64,000 bases of DNA from Quadrisphaera sp. INWT6 (GTDB taxonomy: Bacteria > Actinomycetota > Actinomycetes > Actinomycetales > Quadrisphaeraceae). The position numbers were made by a program, and so were the translations under genes. Below, piece after piece: positions 54,087 through 62,785 of this stretch. How positions within the stretch are numbered: position 1 is the stretch's first letter; every line of letters begins with the position of its first letter. The notes beneath the pieces were generated by a model that was given only the letters and a program-made list of their open reading frames with translations, ran no database searches and was not told the DNA's origin. The DNA lies in the NCBI RefSeq assembly GCF_015390235.1, contig NZ_VUOH01000002.1, forward strand, positions 1 to 64,000, in the 5' to 3' direction.

Positions 54087-54934
54087 AGCGCCCCGCTCGA
54101 CAGGGCGGAGTACAGGTCGGGGCGGCGGTCACGCAGGAACGGCCGCGACGCCCGCGTGCGCGCCACGAGGTCGGTGTCGAGGTCGGCGACGGCCACACCG
54201 TCACCGGAGTCGACGACAGCCAGCACCTCCCCGCTGGGCCCGTACACCGCGCTGGTGCCGAAGTAGTCCTTCGCGCCCTCGCAGCCGGAGCGGTTGGCGC
54301 AGACCACGTAGAAGCCGTTGGCCACGGCCTGGGCGCGCAGCTCCAGCTGGAACACCTCCTTCATGGGGGCGCTGGCGCAGGCCACGGGGACGGCCAGCGC
54401 CACCCCGCCGTCCAGCGCCACGCAGCGGCCCAGCTCCGGGAAGTGCCGCTCGTAGCAGATGATCGTGCCGACCCTGCCGACCGTGGTGTCGACGGCGCGG
54501 GGCGGCTCCTGCCCGGGGCGGAAGTAGAACTTCTCGGGGAAGCCGTTGGAGAACGGCAGGTGCGACTTGCGGTAGACGTGCGCCAGCTCGCCGGCGACGA
54601 ACGTGCACGCCGTGTTGGCGTAGACGCCCGGCGTGGACAGCTCCTCGAAGACCGAGCTGACCACTGTGATGCCCAGCCGGCCCGACAGCTCGGCCACGAG
54701 CGCGTTCGACGGCCCGTCCAGCGCCTCGGAGTGCACGAAGAAGCCGGGGTCGGGCTCGGGCTGCACGAACGGCGCGGCGAACAGCTCCGGCAGCACCACC
54801 AGGCCGGCGCCGTCGGCGGCGGCCTGCTCGACCAGGCCGGCGGCGGCCTCGAGCACGTCGTCGCGCCCGCGGCCGGTGGCCAGCTGGACGGCGGCGACCC
54901 GCGTCGCCCCGGCGGGCGCAGGGGCGGCGCTCAT
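54083..54934 (-). CDS. Carbon-nitrogen hydrolase (N-carbamoylputrescine amidase / beta-ureidopropionase type)
   Basis: 283 residues of the nitrilase superfamily with catalytic Glu50 (VLPELF), Lys123 (YRKSHLP) and Cys160 ([10 protein letters not shown]). CYERHFPE plus FYFRPG are typical of N-carbamoyl-putrescine or N-carbamoyl-beta-amino-acid hydrolases. It would release CO2 and ammonia from an N-carbamoyl product. ATG 54934 overlaps the aminotransferase stop by 4 bp, and its own stop overlaps the Fgd start. Second such enzyme in the cluster; the two differ clearly in sequence. Confidence 0.87.
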   Translation of the reverse strand: MSAAPAPAGATRVAAVQLATGRGRDDVLEAAAGLVEQAAADGAGLVVLPELFAAPFVQPEPDPGFFVHSEALDGPSNALVAELSGRLGITVVSSVFEELSTPGVYANTACTFVAGELAHVYRKSHLPFSNGFPEKFYFRPGQEPPRAVDTTVGRVGTIICYERHFPELGRCVALDGGVALAVPVACASAPMKEVFQLELRAQAVANGFYVVCANRSGCEGAKDYFGTSAVYGPSGEVLAVVDSGDGVAVADLDTDLVARTRASRPFLRDRRPDLYSALSSGAL

Positions 54935-56298
54935 GCGCGCGCCGCCTCGAGGTCGGCCTCAGCGAGGACCTCGTCGAGGATGCCGAGCGCGTGCGCGACC
55001 TCCTCCTCGCTGATGACCAGCGGCGGGGTCAGGCGCACCACGTTGTTGTTGGCGCTGAGGTACAGCCCACGCCGCCATGCCGCGGCGACGATGCGCTGCA
55101 TCGGGGCCGCGGCCGCACCGGCGGCGCCGAAGGGGACGAGCGGCTCCTTGGTGGCCGGGTCCTTGACCAGCTCGACGCCGTAGAAGAGGCCGACGCCGCG
55201 CACGTCGCCCATCACGGGGTAACGCTGCTGCATCGCCCGCAGACCCGCCTCCAGCTGCCGCCCCCGGGCGCGCACGTTGGAGAGCACGTCCTCCTCCTCC
55301 ATGATCCTCAGTGAGGCGAGGGCGCTGGCTGCCGCGAGCGGGTGCCCGGCGTAGGTCTGACCGCCCCAGAACTTGTGGGTCATGAGCCACTCGCGCGAGC
55401 GCTCCCCGACCGTCATGGCGCCCAGCGGCACGTAGCCGGAGTTGAGCCCCTTGGCCGAGGTGACGATGTCGGGTACCACGCCCCAGTTGTCCACCGCGAA
55501 GTACTGCCCGGTGCGGCCCCAGCCGGCCATGACCTCGTCGCAGATGAGGAAGATGCCGTGGCGGTCGCACACCTCGCGGATGCTGGCCAGGTAGCCGTCC
55601 GGCGGCACGAGGATGCCGTTGGTGCCCGTGACGGTCTCGATGATGACCGCCGCGATGGTGGAGGGGTCCTCGTACTGCAGCACCTCCTCCAGGTGCGGGG
55701 CGCCGAGGCAGACCGGGTCCTGCTCGGGGGGCAGCCCGCTAGCGGTCCGGTAGGCGTACGGGTCGTGGAACCTCACGACCCCGGGCACGCCGGGCCCGCC
55801 GATGTGGTGGTGGCGCGGGTCACCGGTCAGCGTCAGCGCTCCAGCCGTGGCCCCGTGGTAGGAGCGGTAGCGGGCCATGACCTTGGCTCGGCCGGTGATG
55901 TGCTGGGCCAGCCGCACGGCGTTCTCGTTCGCCTCGGCGCCGCCGGTGGTGAAGAAGCTCATCTCCAGGTCGCCGGGCGCCACGCGGGCGATGGCCTCCC
56001 CCAGCTCGGCGCGAACGCGCACCGCGAAGTTCGGACCCATGTAGGCCATCTGCCGCACCTGGTCGACGATCGCCTCGACCAGCTTGGGGTGCTGGTGCCC
56101 GAGGTTGAGGTTCACCAGCTGCGACTGGAAGTCCAGGTAGCGGTTGCCCTCTGTGTCCCAGAACCAGCAGCCCTCGCCGCGCTCGACCGCGGCCTGCGCG
56201 GGGGTGCCCTGCACCGACCACGAGCGGATGACGTAGCGCTGCTCGGCGTCGATGATGCGCTGGGTGGTCCAGGCCTCGGCCTCCAGCCCCAGGCTCAT
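54931..56298 (-). CDS. Class III PLP aminotransferase (beta-alanine/omega-amino acid:pyruvate type)
   Basis: 455 residues from ATG 56298 (overlaps the preceding stop by 4 bp). FTTGGAEANENAVRLA, YRSYHGATAGALTLTGD, ICDEVMAGWGRTG (PLP-ring Asp) and TSAKGLNSGYVPLGA with the PLP lysine define the fold-type I omega-transaminase class. Beta-alanine or 3-aminoisobutyrate as donor would fit pyrimidine breakdown; putrescine-like donors are an alternative. Central member of the 53-64 kb cluster. The N-terminal WSVQGTPAQAAVERGEGCWFWD is typical of this subclass (quoted loosely). Confidence 0.9.
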   Translation of the reverse strand: MSLGLEAEAWTTQRIIDAEQRYVIRSWSVQGTPAQAAVERGEGCWFWDTEGNRYLDFQSQLVNLNLGHQHPKLVEAIVDQVRQMAYMGPNFAVRVRAELGEAIARVAPGDLEMSFFTTGGAEANENAVRLAQHITGRAKVMARYRSYHGATAGALTLTGDPRHHHIGGPGVPGVVRFHDPYAYRTASGLPPEQDPVCLGAPHLEEVLQYEDPSTIAAVIIETVTGTNGILVPPDGYLASIREVCDRHGIFLICDEVMAGWGRTGQYFAVDNWGVVPDIVTSAKGLNSGYVPLGAMTVGERSREWLMTHKFWGGQTYAGHPLAAASALASLRIMEEEDVLSNVRARGRQLEAGLRAMQQRYPVMGDVRGVGLFYGVELVKDPATKEPLVPFGAAGAAAAPMQRIVAAAWRRGLYLSANNNVVRLTPPLVISEEEVAHALGILDEVLAEADLEAARA

Positions 56299-56858
56299 CG
56301 GGCGACCTCCGCGCCGAAGGTGGCCAGGCGGGCGAGGGGGCGGCCGGTGCTGGCCGCCACGCACGCGATGACGATCTCGTCGACGCGGGGCGCGTCGGGC
56401 ACCACCAGCGTCACCGTCTGGTGGTGGCTGCGGGTCTTGGCGTCGGTCTTGTGCTTGAGGGGGACGTCGATCGAGGCGCCCAGCAGCCCGACCTTCTCCG
56501 CTGCGGGCAGCAGCTCGGTACCGCCGGCGGCGTTGCGGAACTCGTTGCCGAACTTCAGGTTGTGGATGATCGCCGAGCCGTGCTCGACCTCGCCTCCGGC
56601 GCCGACCAAAGCGGCCTTGCCGAAGGCCTCGACGGGCTCACCGAGCAGCTCCACGCACGCGGGTCCGATGAGCGCCCCCACCTCCTGGCCGTTCGCGTCA
56701 GCCAGGGTGACGAGGTCCTCGACGTAGCCGTCGGTGCCGTACGGGTTCTCGATGACCACGGCCACCCAGGCGAGCACGTGGCGGACGGGCAGGTCGCGGC
56801 CCTGCTCGCGCAGGGTCTCCTCGCGGTGGCGGACGATCTTGCGGACGGTGATGCTCAT
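56295..56858 (-). CDS. PF06684 'amino acid synthesis' (DUF1185) family protein
   Basis: 187 residues. ITVRKIVRHREETLREQGR, AVVIENPYGTDGY, LLGEPVEAFGKAALVGAGGEVEHGSAIIH (quoted in part) and GASIDVPLKHK are hallmarks of this family. Despite the family name the reaction is not established to my knowledge; homologues accompany amidohydrolases and LLM enzymes in catabolic clusters. ATG 56858 lies 17 bp after the amidase stop; the stop overlaps the aminotransferase start. No catalytic residues can be named with confidence, but the Glu-His of GEVEHGSA is conserved. Confidence 0.78.
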   Translation of the reverse strand: MSITVRKIVRHREETLREQGRDLPVRHVLAWVAVVIENPYGTDGYVEDLVTLADANGQEVGALIGPACVELLGEPVEAFGKAALVGAGGEVEHGSAIIHNLKFGNEFRNAAGGTELLPAAEKVGLLGASIDVPLKHKTDAKTRSHHQTVTLVVPDAPRVDEIVIACVAASTGRPLARLATFGAEVAR

Positions 56859-56875
56859 GGTGGTCTGGCTCGCTC

Positions 56876-57751
56876 TCAGGCGCGGGTGGGGTCGAGGGAT
56901 GACGACGAGGGCGCCGTCGGTGGCGGCTCGTGCACGTAGGCGGTGGGCTCCCGGTCACCCAGGGGGCGGTTGAAGGGGTCCTCGCGGCGCGCCCGGCGGG
57001 AACCGACGGGATCGATCCGCGCGGTGAGGATCGCGGGGACGTCAGGGGCGGGACCGGCGAGGACCCACCCGTCGTGGCCGACGACGACGCTGTCGCCGAT
57101 GAAGCGCTGCCCGCGCTCGGTGCCCACGCGGCTGCACGCCGCGACGTACACCTGGTTGGAGTGGGCGTTGGCCATGGTCATGACGTTGGCCAGCGACGGA
57201 CCGGGCTGCTGGTGGGGGTTGGGCACCCAGTCGCTGGGCGCCAGCACCAGGTCGGCGCCCTGCAGCGCGAGGCTGCGGGTGCTCTCGGGGAACCACGCGT
57301 CGTAGCAGATGATCATGCCGACGCGCCCGAACGGCGTCTCCACGACGGGAAAGGAGTCGCCGCGGTCGAAGACCAGCTTCTCGGAGTTCCAGAGGTGCAC
57401 CTTGCGGTACACGCTCTCGACGCCGCGGGGCGAGACGAGGACGGCGCTGTTGTAGACGCGGCCGTCGCTCAGCTCGTTGATGCCCCCGCACACCCAGGCG
57501 CCGGTCTCGTCGGCCACAGCCTGCCAGGCGCGGACCACGGGCCCGTCCAGCGGCTGCGCGCAGGCGAGCGACTCGGCGTAGTCGTGGAAGGCCCACCCGG
57601 CGCTGGCGCACTCGGGCAGCACCACCAGCGACGCACCAGCCGCAGCGGCCTCGCGGACCGCGGCGGTGGTGAGGTCGGCGTTGGCCTCGACGTCACCGAT
57701 GACGGGGTCGACCTGGGCGCAGGCGATGGTGAACGCCGTGCCGCTGGTCAT
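56876..57751 (-). CDS. Carbon-nitrogen hydrolase (nitrilase superfamily amidase)
   Basis: 291 residues. ATG 57751 has AGGAGG 4-5 nt upstream. Triad Glu47 (VLPECASAGW), Lys117 (YRKVHLW) and Cys149 (IICYDAWFPE). Likely hydrolyses an amide or N-carbamoyl group in the cluster's pathway. Because of the frameshift in the upstream binding-protein gene, the two are formally one open frame of 709 codons (56876-59005). The strong ribosome site and intercistronic hairpin argue for separate translation. C-terminal tail (AYVHEPPPTAPSSSS) is unconserved. Confidence 0.86.
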   Translation of the reverse strand: MTSGTAFTIACAQVDPVIGDVEANADLTTAAVREAAAAGASLVVLPECASAGWAFHDYAESLACAQPLDGPVVRAWQAVADETGAWVCGGINELSDGRVYNSAVLVSPRGVESVYRKVHLWNSEKLVFDRGDSFPVVETPFGRVGMIICYDAWFPESTRSLALQGADLVLAPSDWVPNPHQQPGPSLANVMTMANAHSNQVYVAACSRVGTERGQRFIGDSVVVGHDGWVLAGPAPDVPAILTARIDPVGSRRARREDPFNRPLGDREPTAYVHEPPPTAPSSSSLDPTRA

Positions 57752-57796
57752 GGGGCCTCCTGGGCAGTGGTCGCTGGTGGTGGTGGGGTGGGTGGA

Positions 57797-57843
57797 GGTG
57801 GGTGCGGGAAGGTTCCGGGGGGGCGCCCCTTCCCGCACCCACC
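57797..57843 (-). terminator. Intercistronic hairpin between binding-protein and amidase genes
   Basis: Perfect 15-bp stem GGTGGGTGCGGGAAG (57797-57811) with 57829-57843; the 17-nt loop is G/C-rich. It begins 3 nt after the restored stop (57847) of the binding protein. Such hairpins often stabilise the upstream binding-protein message and lower downstream expression. Confidence 0.65.
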
Positions 57844-57846
57844 GGC

Positions 57847-59005
57847 CTACTTGCCGCCCTCGGTGAGCTGGACGGTGGCGGGGGTCCAGCTGGCTCCGCT
57901 GGCGTCCACCCCCGTCCGCCTCCAGCAGCTCCAGCGCCGCGTCGTTGAGGTCGGTGCGGTAGGCGCCGGCGTCCGGGGCGGCAGCGAGCACGCCGCCGTC
58001 GACACCCACCTGGACGGTCCTGTCCCAGGCCTCCTTCGACATCGCGCCGATGCCGCTGGTGGAGGGCCAGATCAACTTGTTGATCTCGTTCATCATGAAC
58101 GCCTGGTGCGAGCGGCCCAGAGCGCTGCCCTGCGCCACCACGGTGTCGACGCACGAGTCGGCGTCGTCGCGGCAGTGGATCCAGCCCTCGTCGGTGGCGG
58201 CGATGAAGCGGGTCGCGATGTCGGCGTTGTCACCCTGCTCCAGCCAGGCCTGCTGGGCGTAGACACCGTCCTCCAGCGTGCCGAAACCGAGGTCCTGCAG
58301 GTCCAGGGTGCTGAAGTCCGAGGGCTGGTACAGCTGGCCGGTGGCGGGGTTCACCGTCTCCAGCAGCTGCGCGTACTCGTTGTAGGTCTTGGCCTGCACC
58401 GAGTCGGCCTCGCGGTTGAGCAGCAGTGACATGTCGAAGGGCTGCTGCACCACGGTCACGTCCTTGGCGGGGTCGACGCCCGAGGCCTTCATGGCCGCGA
58501 AGAGCGTCAGCTCGTTGCCGCCGCCCCAGCTGCCCAGCGTCGTTCCCTTCAGAGCCGTCAGCGAGGTGATGCCGCTGTCGGCCCAGGAGACCTGCAGGTA
58601 GGCGCCCCGCTCGAAGGTCTGGCTGATGTTGACGATGTCGGCGCCCTGCTCGCGCGAGGCCATCGACTTGATGACGTGGCTGACTGCGAACTGCGCGTTG
58701 CCGCTGGCCAGCACCTGCTGGGGGACGACGTTGGTGCCGCCCTCCTGGATGGTGACGTCGAGGCAGCGCTTCGCGTAGTCGCCGTTCTCCTTGGCGGCGT
58801 AGTACCCGGCGAACTGCGCCTGGGTGACCCACTGGAGCACCACGGTGACCTCGTCGACCTTCGCGCAGTCGGCGCTCGAGGCCGCCGCGGCCGCGGCGGT
58901 GGATGAGGTCGTCGCCTCGGACATGCCGCCGCAGGCGGACAGCGCGGCGACCGCGCCGAAGGCGCCGAGGAGGGCCGCGCCGCGGCGGAGGGTGGAGGTG
59001 AGCAC
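57847..59005 (-). CDS. ABC transporter substrate-binding lipoprotein (THI5/NMT1 type), one-base frameshift near 3' end
   Basis: ATG 59005; lipobox LSAC gives a lipoprotein. VTVVLQWVTQAQFAGYYAAKENGDY and LASGNAQFAVSHVIKSMA (quoted in parts) are THI5/NMT1-class receptors, used for pyrimidines, riboflavin and related compounds. The frame ends naturally as GVDASGASWTPATVQLTEGGK and TAG (57847-57849) if one base is removed from the C5 run at 57908-57912; corrected length 385 residues. As given, it instead reads into the amidase gene. Either an assembly indel or a real frameshift. It is the importer's receptor; the two permeases and ATPase lie upstream. Confidence 0.82.
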
Positions 59006-59058
59006 GTGATGGCCTCGCGTTCGTCGGAGGGGCGGGGTGGGTGGGGTGGAGCGGGGAC

Positions 59059-59085
59059 CCCGGCGCCGCGGGTGACGGCGCCGGG
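59059..59085 (-). other. Small hairpin between permease and binding-protein genes
   Basis: 9-bp stem CCCGGCGCC/GGCGCCGGG (59059-59067/59077-59085) in the 112-bp gap before the binding-protein gene. May separate high expression of the receptor from the permease message. A ribosome site for the receptor (GGAGG-like) is not obvious; GAGGCC is the nearest. Confidence 0.45.
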
Positions 59086-59117
59086 AAGGCTGGTGGTGGC
59101 TCGCGGAGGGGCGGGGG

Positions 59118-59936
59118 TCAGCCGCTGGTGGCGGAGCGCCAGGGCACGGCGACGCGCTCGACCAGCGCGATGAGGCCGTAGAGCGACAGGCCCAGGAGGC
59201 TGGCCACGAAGACCGCGGCCCACGTCTGGTCGAAGCGCGACATGGCGGCGGTGTTGGCGATCAGCACGCCCAGGGCGTTGGAGGTGCCGCCGAAGTACTC
59301 GGAGACGATCACGGCGATCACCGACAGGGTGGCGCCGACGCGGAGCCCGTCGAACAGGGCGGGCAGCGCACCCGGGAGCCGCACGTGCACGAGCAGCTGT
59401 CGGCGGCTCGCCGAGACCGACTGCATGTACTCGCGGTGCGTCGGGGACACGGCCAGCAGCCCGCGCGTGGTGTTGACGACCACGGGGATGGTCACGGACA
59501 GGGTCGCGACCGCCACCTTGGAGGCGATCGAGGTGCTCCCCAGCCAGGCGTTGAAGATGGGCGCGAGGGCGACGATGGGGGCGCAGCCGGCCAGTGCGAC
59601 CAGGGCCAGCACCACCCGCGCGACGCCCTCGAACATCGCGATGACCACGGACGCGAGCACTCCGAGTGCAGCACCGGCGAGCACCGCGAGCACGACGGCC
59701 GTGGCCGTGGGACGCGCCGCCGACAGCAGGGCCGGAGCATCGCTGACCACCGCCTGCGCGATGGCGCTGGGGGCGGGCAGAAGGTAGGCCTGCACCCCGC
59801 CGACGAGCACCACGAGCTGCCAGGAGAGCAGGAGCACCACGCCGAGGACCGCTGCGGGCGCCAGGGCCGACAGCAGGCCCCGGCCGCGGCCGCGGGACAG
59901 CCTGACCGGGCGCTCGACGGGAACGAGCGCGCTCAC
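59118..59936 (-). CDS. ABC transporter permease 2 (nitrate/pyrimidine type)
   Basis: 272 residues, GTG 59936 overlapping the ATPase stop by 4 bp. Six membrane spans; EAA loop region EYMQSVSASRRQLLVHVRLPGALPALFDGLR (quoted in part), with SEYFGGTSNALGVLI after it. BPD_transp_1 class as in ThiX/SsuC. It differs from permease 1, so the channel may be a heterodimer. Three-gene ABC part plus receptor is the layout seen for reductive pyrimidine pathways. Confidence 0.87.
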   Translation of the reverse strand: MSALVPVERPVRLSRGRGRGLLSALAPAAVLGVVLLLSWQLVVLVGGVQAYLLPAPSAIAQAVVSDAPALLSAARPTATAVVLAVLAGAALGVLASVVIAMFEGVARVVLALVALAGCAPIVALAPIFNAWLGSTSIASKVAVATLSVTIPVVVNTTRGLLAVSPTHREYMQSVSASRRQLLVHVRLPGALPALFDGLRVGATLSVIAVIVSEYFGGTSNALGVLIANTAAMSRFDQTWAAVFVASLLGLSLYGLIALVERVAVPWRSATSG

Positions 59937-60748
59937 AGCCCGGCCGTGGTCGGCTCGAGGACGGCGTGCAGGCGCTCCCGGACGTGCCGCTCAGCGGCCT
60001 GGAACTCGTCGGTGAGGCGGGTCTCGTCGGTGCGCGGGTAGGGCAGGTCGACCGGGATGCGGGAGGCGATGCGCCCGGGCCGCGGCGACATCACGACCAC
60101 CTCGGTGGACAGGAACACCGCCTCCGGGATGCTGTGGGTGACGAAGACGACGGTGGTGCCGGTGGCGCGCCAGATGCGCAGCAGCTCTCGCTGGAGGTGC
60201 TCCCGGTTCATCTCGTCGAGGGCGCCGAGGGGCTCGTCCATGAGCAGCACGCGCGGCTGCATGGCCAGGGCGCGTGCGATGGCCACGCGCTGCTGCATGC
60301 CCCCGGAGAGCTGGCGGGGGCGGTGGTCGGCGAACTGCGTCAGCTTGACCAGCTCGAGCATCTCGTCAGCGCGCTGGCGGCGCTCGGCCCGCCCGACGCC
60401 CTGCACCTGCAGCGGCAGCTCGATGTTGCGGCGGACCGTGCGCCAGTCCATGAGGCCGGGCGCCTGGAAGGCCATGCCGTACTGGCGGGTGCGGCGCGCC
60501 TCGGCGGCGATGGTGCCGGCGACCTCGACGGTGCCGGTGGTGGGGGTGACGAGGTCTCCGATGACGCGCAGCAGAGTGGACTTGCCGCACCCCGACGGGC
60601 CGAGCAGCGACACGAAGCCGCCCTCGGGGATGTCGAGGTCGATGTCGTCGAGGGCGACGACGTCGCCGCTGCTCGTGGAGAAGGTCTTGCTGACGCCGGC
60701 CAGGCGGATGGCGGTGCCGGTGGGGGTCGGGGTGGTGGGGGTGGTCAT
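59933..60748 (-). CDS. ABC transporter ATP-binding protein (nitrate/sulfonate/pyrimidine type)
   Basis: 271 residues. Walker A GPSGCGKST, Q-loop MAFQAPGLMDW, signature LSGGMQQRVAIARAL, Walker B VLLMDEPLGALDEM and switch His in FVTHSIPEA. ATG 60748 shares one base with the permease 1 stop (TGATG). Energises the two-permease importer. The open frame upstream of 60748 is not coding. The N-terminal TTPTTPTPTGT is a short unconserved leader. Confidence 0.9.
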   Translation of the reverse strand: MTTPTTPTPTGTAIRLAGVSKTFSTSSGDVVALDDIDLDIPEGGFVSLLGPSGCGKSTLLRVIGDLVTPTTGTVEVAGTIAAEARRTRQYGMAFQAPGLMDWRTVRRNIELPLQVQGVGRAERRQRADEMLELVKLTQFADHRPRQLSGGMQQRVAIARALAMQPRVLLMDEPLGALDEMNREHLQRELLRIWRATGTTVVFVTHSIPEAVFLSTEVVVMSPRPGRIASRIPVDLPYPRTDETRLTDEFQAAERHVRERLHAVLEPTTAGL

Positions 60749-61695
60749 CAGTGCTCCCTCTTCGACAGGACGAGGCGCTCGGCGAGGGCGATGACCTGCA
60801 CGAAGACCACTCCCGCGAGGGAGGCCACCAGCACGGCGGCGTACAGGTTGGCCGGGGCGAGCGAGTAGTAGTAGGCGGCGGTGAGGATGGCCCGGCCGAT
60901 GCCCAGGCCGGCTCCGGCGCTCAGCTCGCCCACCACGGCGCCCACCACCGAGGCGGTGGCGGCGAGGCGCAGGCCGGTGAAGAAGCTCGGCACGGCCGCC
61001 GGCACTCGCACGAGCAGCAGGGTCTGCAGCGGCGAGGCCGCCACCGAGCGCATGAGCTCGACGTGCGTCAGGTCGGCGGAGAGCAGCCCGGTGGCGGTGT
61101 TCAGCGTCACCGGGAAGAAGGCGAGGTAGGCCGAGATGACGGTGACGGCCACCCAGCTGGGGAAGCCGGCGCCACCGATCCAGACGACAACGATGGGCGC
61201 CAGGGCCACCAGCGGGATGGTCTGCGAGACCACCAGCCACGGCATGCTCGCGCGCCCCAGCCACGGGAGCTGGCGCATCAGCAGGGCGAGGCACACGCCC
61301 ACCGCGGCCCCCAGCGCCAGGCCGTAGGCGGCCTCGCGCAGCGTGACGCTGGTCTGCTGGAGGTAGTAGGCGAGCAGCGTCTGGTCCGACGCGGTGGAGG
61401 CCGGGCCGGCCAGCGCGGCGAGCACCTGCCAGACGTGCGGCATGGCGGCGTCGTCGGTGGCCACCGGGAGCGGCAGCGAGGTGAGGGGGACGAGGTCGCC
61501 CGTGGCCTGGCCGAGCGCCTTGTACCCCTCCCAGGCGAGCAGGGCCATCGCGATGACGGCGGCGGCGGTGGCCAGGTCGCGCAGGGTGCGGCCCAGCTGC
61601 CGCGACGCCCCGCGGCGCGCGCGGACGGGGGGCGGGGGCGCCGCTGGCGGCGCGACCGCTGCGCTGGGGCGCGGGGCCGTGCGGGTGGCTGCCAT
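60748..61695 (-). CDS. ABC transporter permease 1 (nitrate/pyrimidine type)
   Basis: 315 residues from ATG 61695 (MAATRTAPRP), with GGGAG 5 nt upstream. A ~45-residue alanine/proline-rich cytoplasmic start precedes about six membrane helices; EAA loop ELMRSVAASPLQTLLLVRVPAAVPSFFTGL (quoted in part) and PTNLY-like end. First gene of the importer operon, directly behind the promoter/operator at 61726-61776. An upstream ATG at 61776 would include the operator and is rejected. Confidence 0.87.
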   Translation of the reverse strand: MAATRTAPRPSAAVAPPAAPPPPVRARRGASRQLGRTLRDLATAAAVIAMALLAWEGYKALGQATGDLVPLTSLPLPVATDDAAMPHVWQVLAALAGPASTASDQTLLAYYLQQTSVTLREAAYGLALGAAVGVCLALLMRQLPWLGRASMPWLVVSQTIPLVALAPIVVVWIGGAGFPSWVAVTVISAYLAFFPVTLNTATGLLSADLTHVELMRSVAASPLQTLLLVRVPAAVPSFFTGLRLAATASVVGAVVGELSAGAGLGIGRAILTAAYYYSLAPANLYAAVLVASLAGVVFVQVIALAERLVLSKREH

Positions 61696-61725
61696 GGGTC
61701 TCCCTCGACTATCCGGTTCATTCAC

Positions 61726-61776
61726 CGGACCATTGGTCCGATATAAATGATCCTGGCTGTACCGGGTTTCCGTCAA
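61726..61776 (-). promoter_or_regulatory. Promoter and palindromic operator of the importer-catabolic operon
   Basis: On the minus strand: -35 TTGACG (61776-61771), 18 bp, -10 GATCAT (61752-61747), then the perfect 15-bp palindrome CGGACCATTGGTCCG (61740-61726) at about +1 to +15. This fits repression, most simply by the adjacent IclR-family protein. The tract is locally A/T-rich, unlike its surroundings. Confidence 0.6.
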
Positions 61777-61849
61777 CGGCGTCTCGTGTGAACTCCGTGT
61801 TTCCGCCGCATCGGCCGGCGCGTCGTCGCGACGCGCCGTGACGCACGGA

Positions 61850-61876
61850 CGCCCCGCCGACGGCGTCGGCGGGGCG
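61850..61876 (-). terminator. Terminator hairpin after the IclR gene
   Basis: Perfect 12-bp stem CGCCCCGCCGAC/GTCGGCGGGGCG (61850-61861/61865-61876) with 3-nt loop, 60 bp after the IclR stop. It separates the hydantoinase-LLM-iclR unit from the importer operon. Confidence 0.65.
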
Positions 61877-61936
61877 CAGGGCGGTAGGACGTCGCGGCGG
61901 GGTGAGCGGGTGGAGGGCCCGAGGGGGTTACCGCGG

Positions 61937-62785
61937 TCAGTACCCGGCCGCGAAGGCCGCGACGCCGGGCCCGAGCCCGGAGCGCTCCAGGAGGGCGCCC
62001 AGCCGCTGGGCCTGGGAGGTGACCACCTCGACGGCGGAACTGAGGCGCTCCTCGGTGAGGCGGTAGTGCGGGCCGCTGGTCCACAGCGCGTAGGTGACCT
62101 GGCCGTGCACGCGCACCGGCGCCGCCACCGCGGTCAGGCCCTGCTCGAGCTGGCTCTGCGTCACCGCGTACCCGCGGGCGCGGATGGCCGCGAGCTCCGC
62201 GGCGAGGTCGTCGAAGGACCGGAAGGAGGTCAGGGGCGGCTGGGACGCGTCGCGCTCGAAGGAGGCGCGCGCCACGTCGGGGTCCTCCCAGGCGAGCAGG
62301 ACCCGACCCGTCGACGTCCTCCAGCTCGACAGCAGGCGCGGGACGCGCCGCGGGGCGTGGCCGATGAGGTGCGGCCCGGGAACCTCCACGATGACCATCG
62401 CCTGGTCACCGCTGAGCCTGTCGACGCCAGCGGTCTCCCCGGTGGCCCGCGCCACGTCGGTCAGGACGTCGCGCACGCCGCGGGTCACCGACTCCTCGGT
62501 GGCGAGCCCCTCGGTCATGAAGAGCAGGTCGAGGGAGAGCCGCACCCTCCGGGTCAGCGGGTCGGAGACCAGCCAGCCCTCCGCCTCCAGGGCGGTGGCC
62601 ACGCGGTGGCACGTGGCCTTGGCGATGCCGCTCTCGCGGGACAGGTCGGACAGGCCGATGCCCTCGGGGTAACCGGCCACCGTCCGCACCACCACGACGG
62701 TCTTCTGCACGAGGCCGAGCTCGCTGCCGCGGGCGGCTCCCGCCCCGTCGGCGGAGCCGGGAGCGGTGCTGTCAGGGGTGCTCAT
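61937..62785 (-). CDS. IclR-family transcriptional regulator
   Basis: 282 residues, ATG 62785 (4-bp overlap with the LLM gene). Winged helix-turn-helix at ~25-85: LVQKTVVVVRTVAGYPEGIGLSDLSRESGIAKATCHRVATAL (read in parts). The IclR effector domain follows: STGRVLLAW, AIRARGYAVTQSQLEQGLTAVAAPV (quoted in part). It probably binds CGGACCATTGGTCCG at 61726-61740 and responds to the pathway substrate. Both inferences rest on position. Confidence 0.88.
   Translation of the reverse strand: MSTPDSTAPGSADGAGAARGSELGLVQKTVVVVRTVAGYPEGIGLSDLSRESGIAKATCHRVATALEAEGWLVSDPLTRRVRLSLDLLFMTEGLATEESVTRGVRDVLTDVARATGETAGVDRLSGDQAMVIVEVPGPHLIGHAPRRVPRLLSSWRTSTGRVLLAWEDPDVARASFERDASQPPLTSFRSFDDLAAELAAIRARGYAVTQSQLEQGLTAVAAPVRVHGQVTYALWTSGPHYRLTEERLSSAVEVVTSQAQRLGALLERSGLGPGVAAFAAGY

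Noticed and set aside
56876..59005. True binding-protein/amidase fusion enzyme
   Set aside because: The linker is a frameshifted reading of the normal receptor C-terminus and of a hairpin. The amidase has its own AGGAGG and ATG. Kept only as an alternative.
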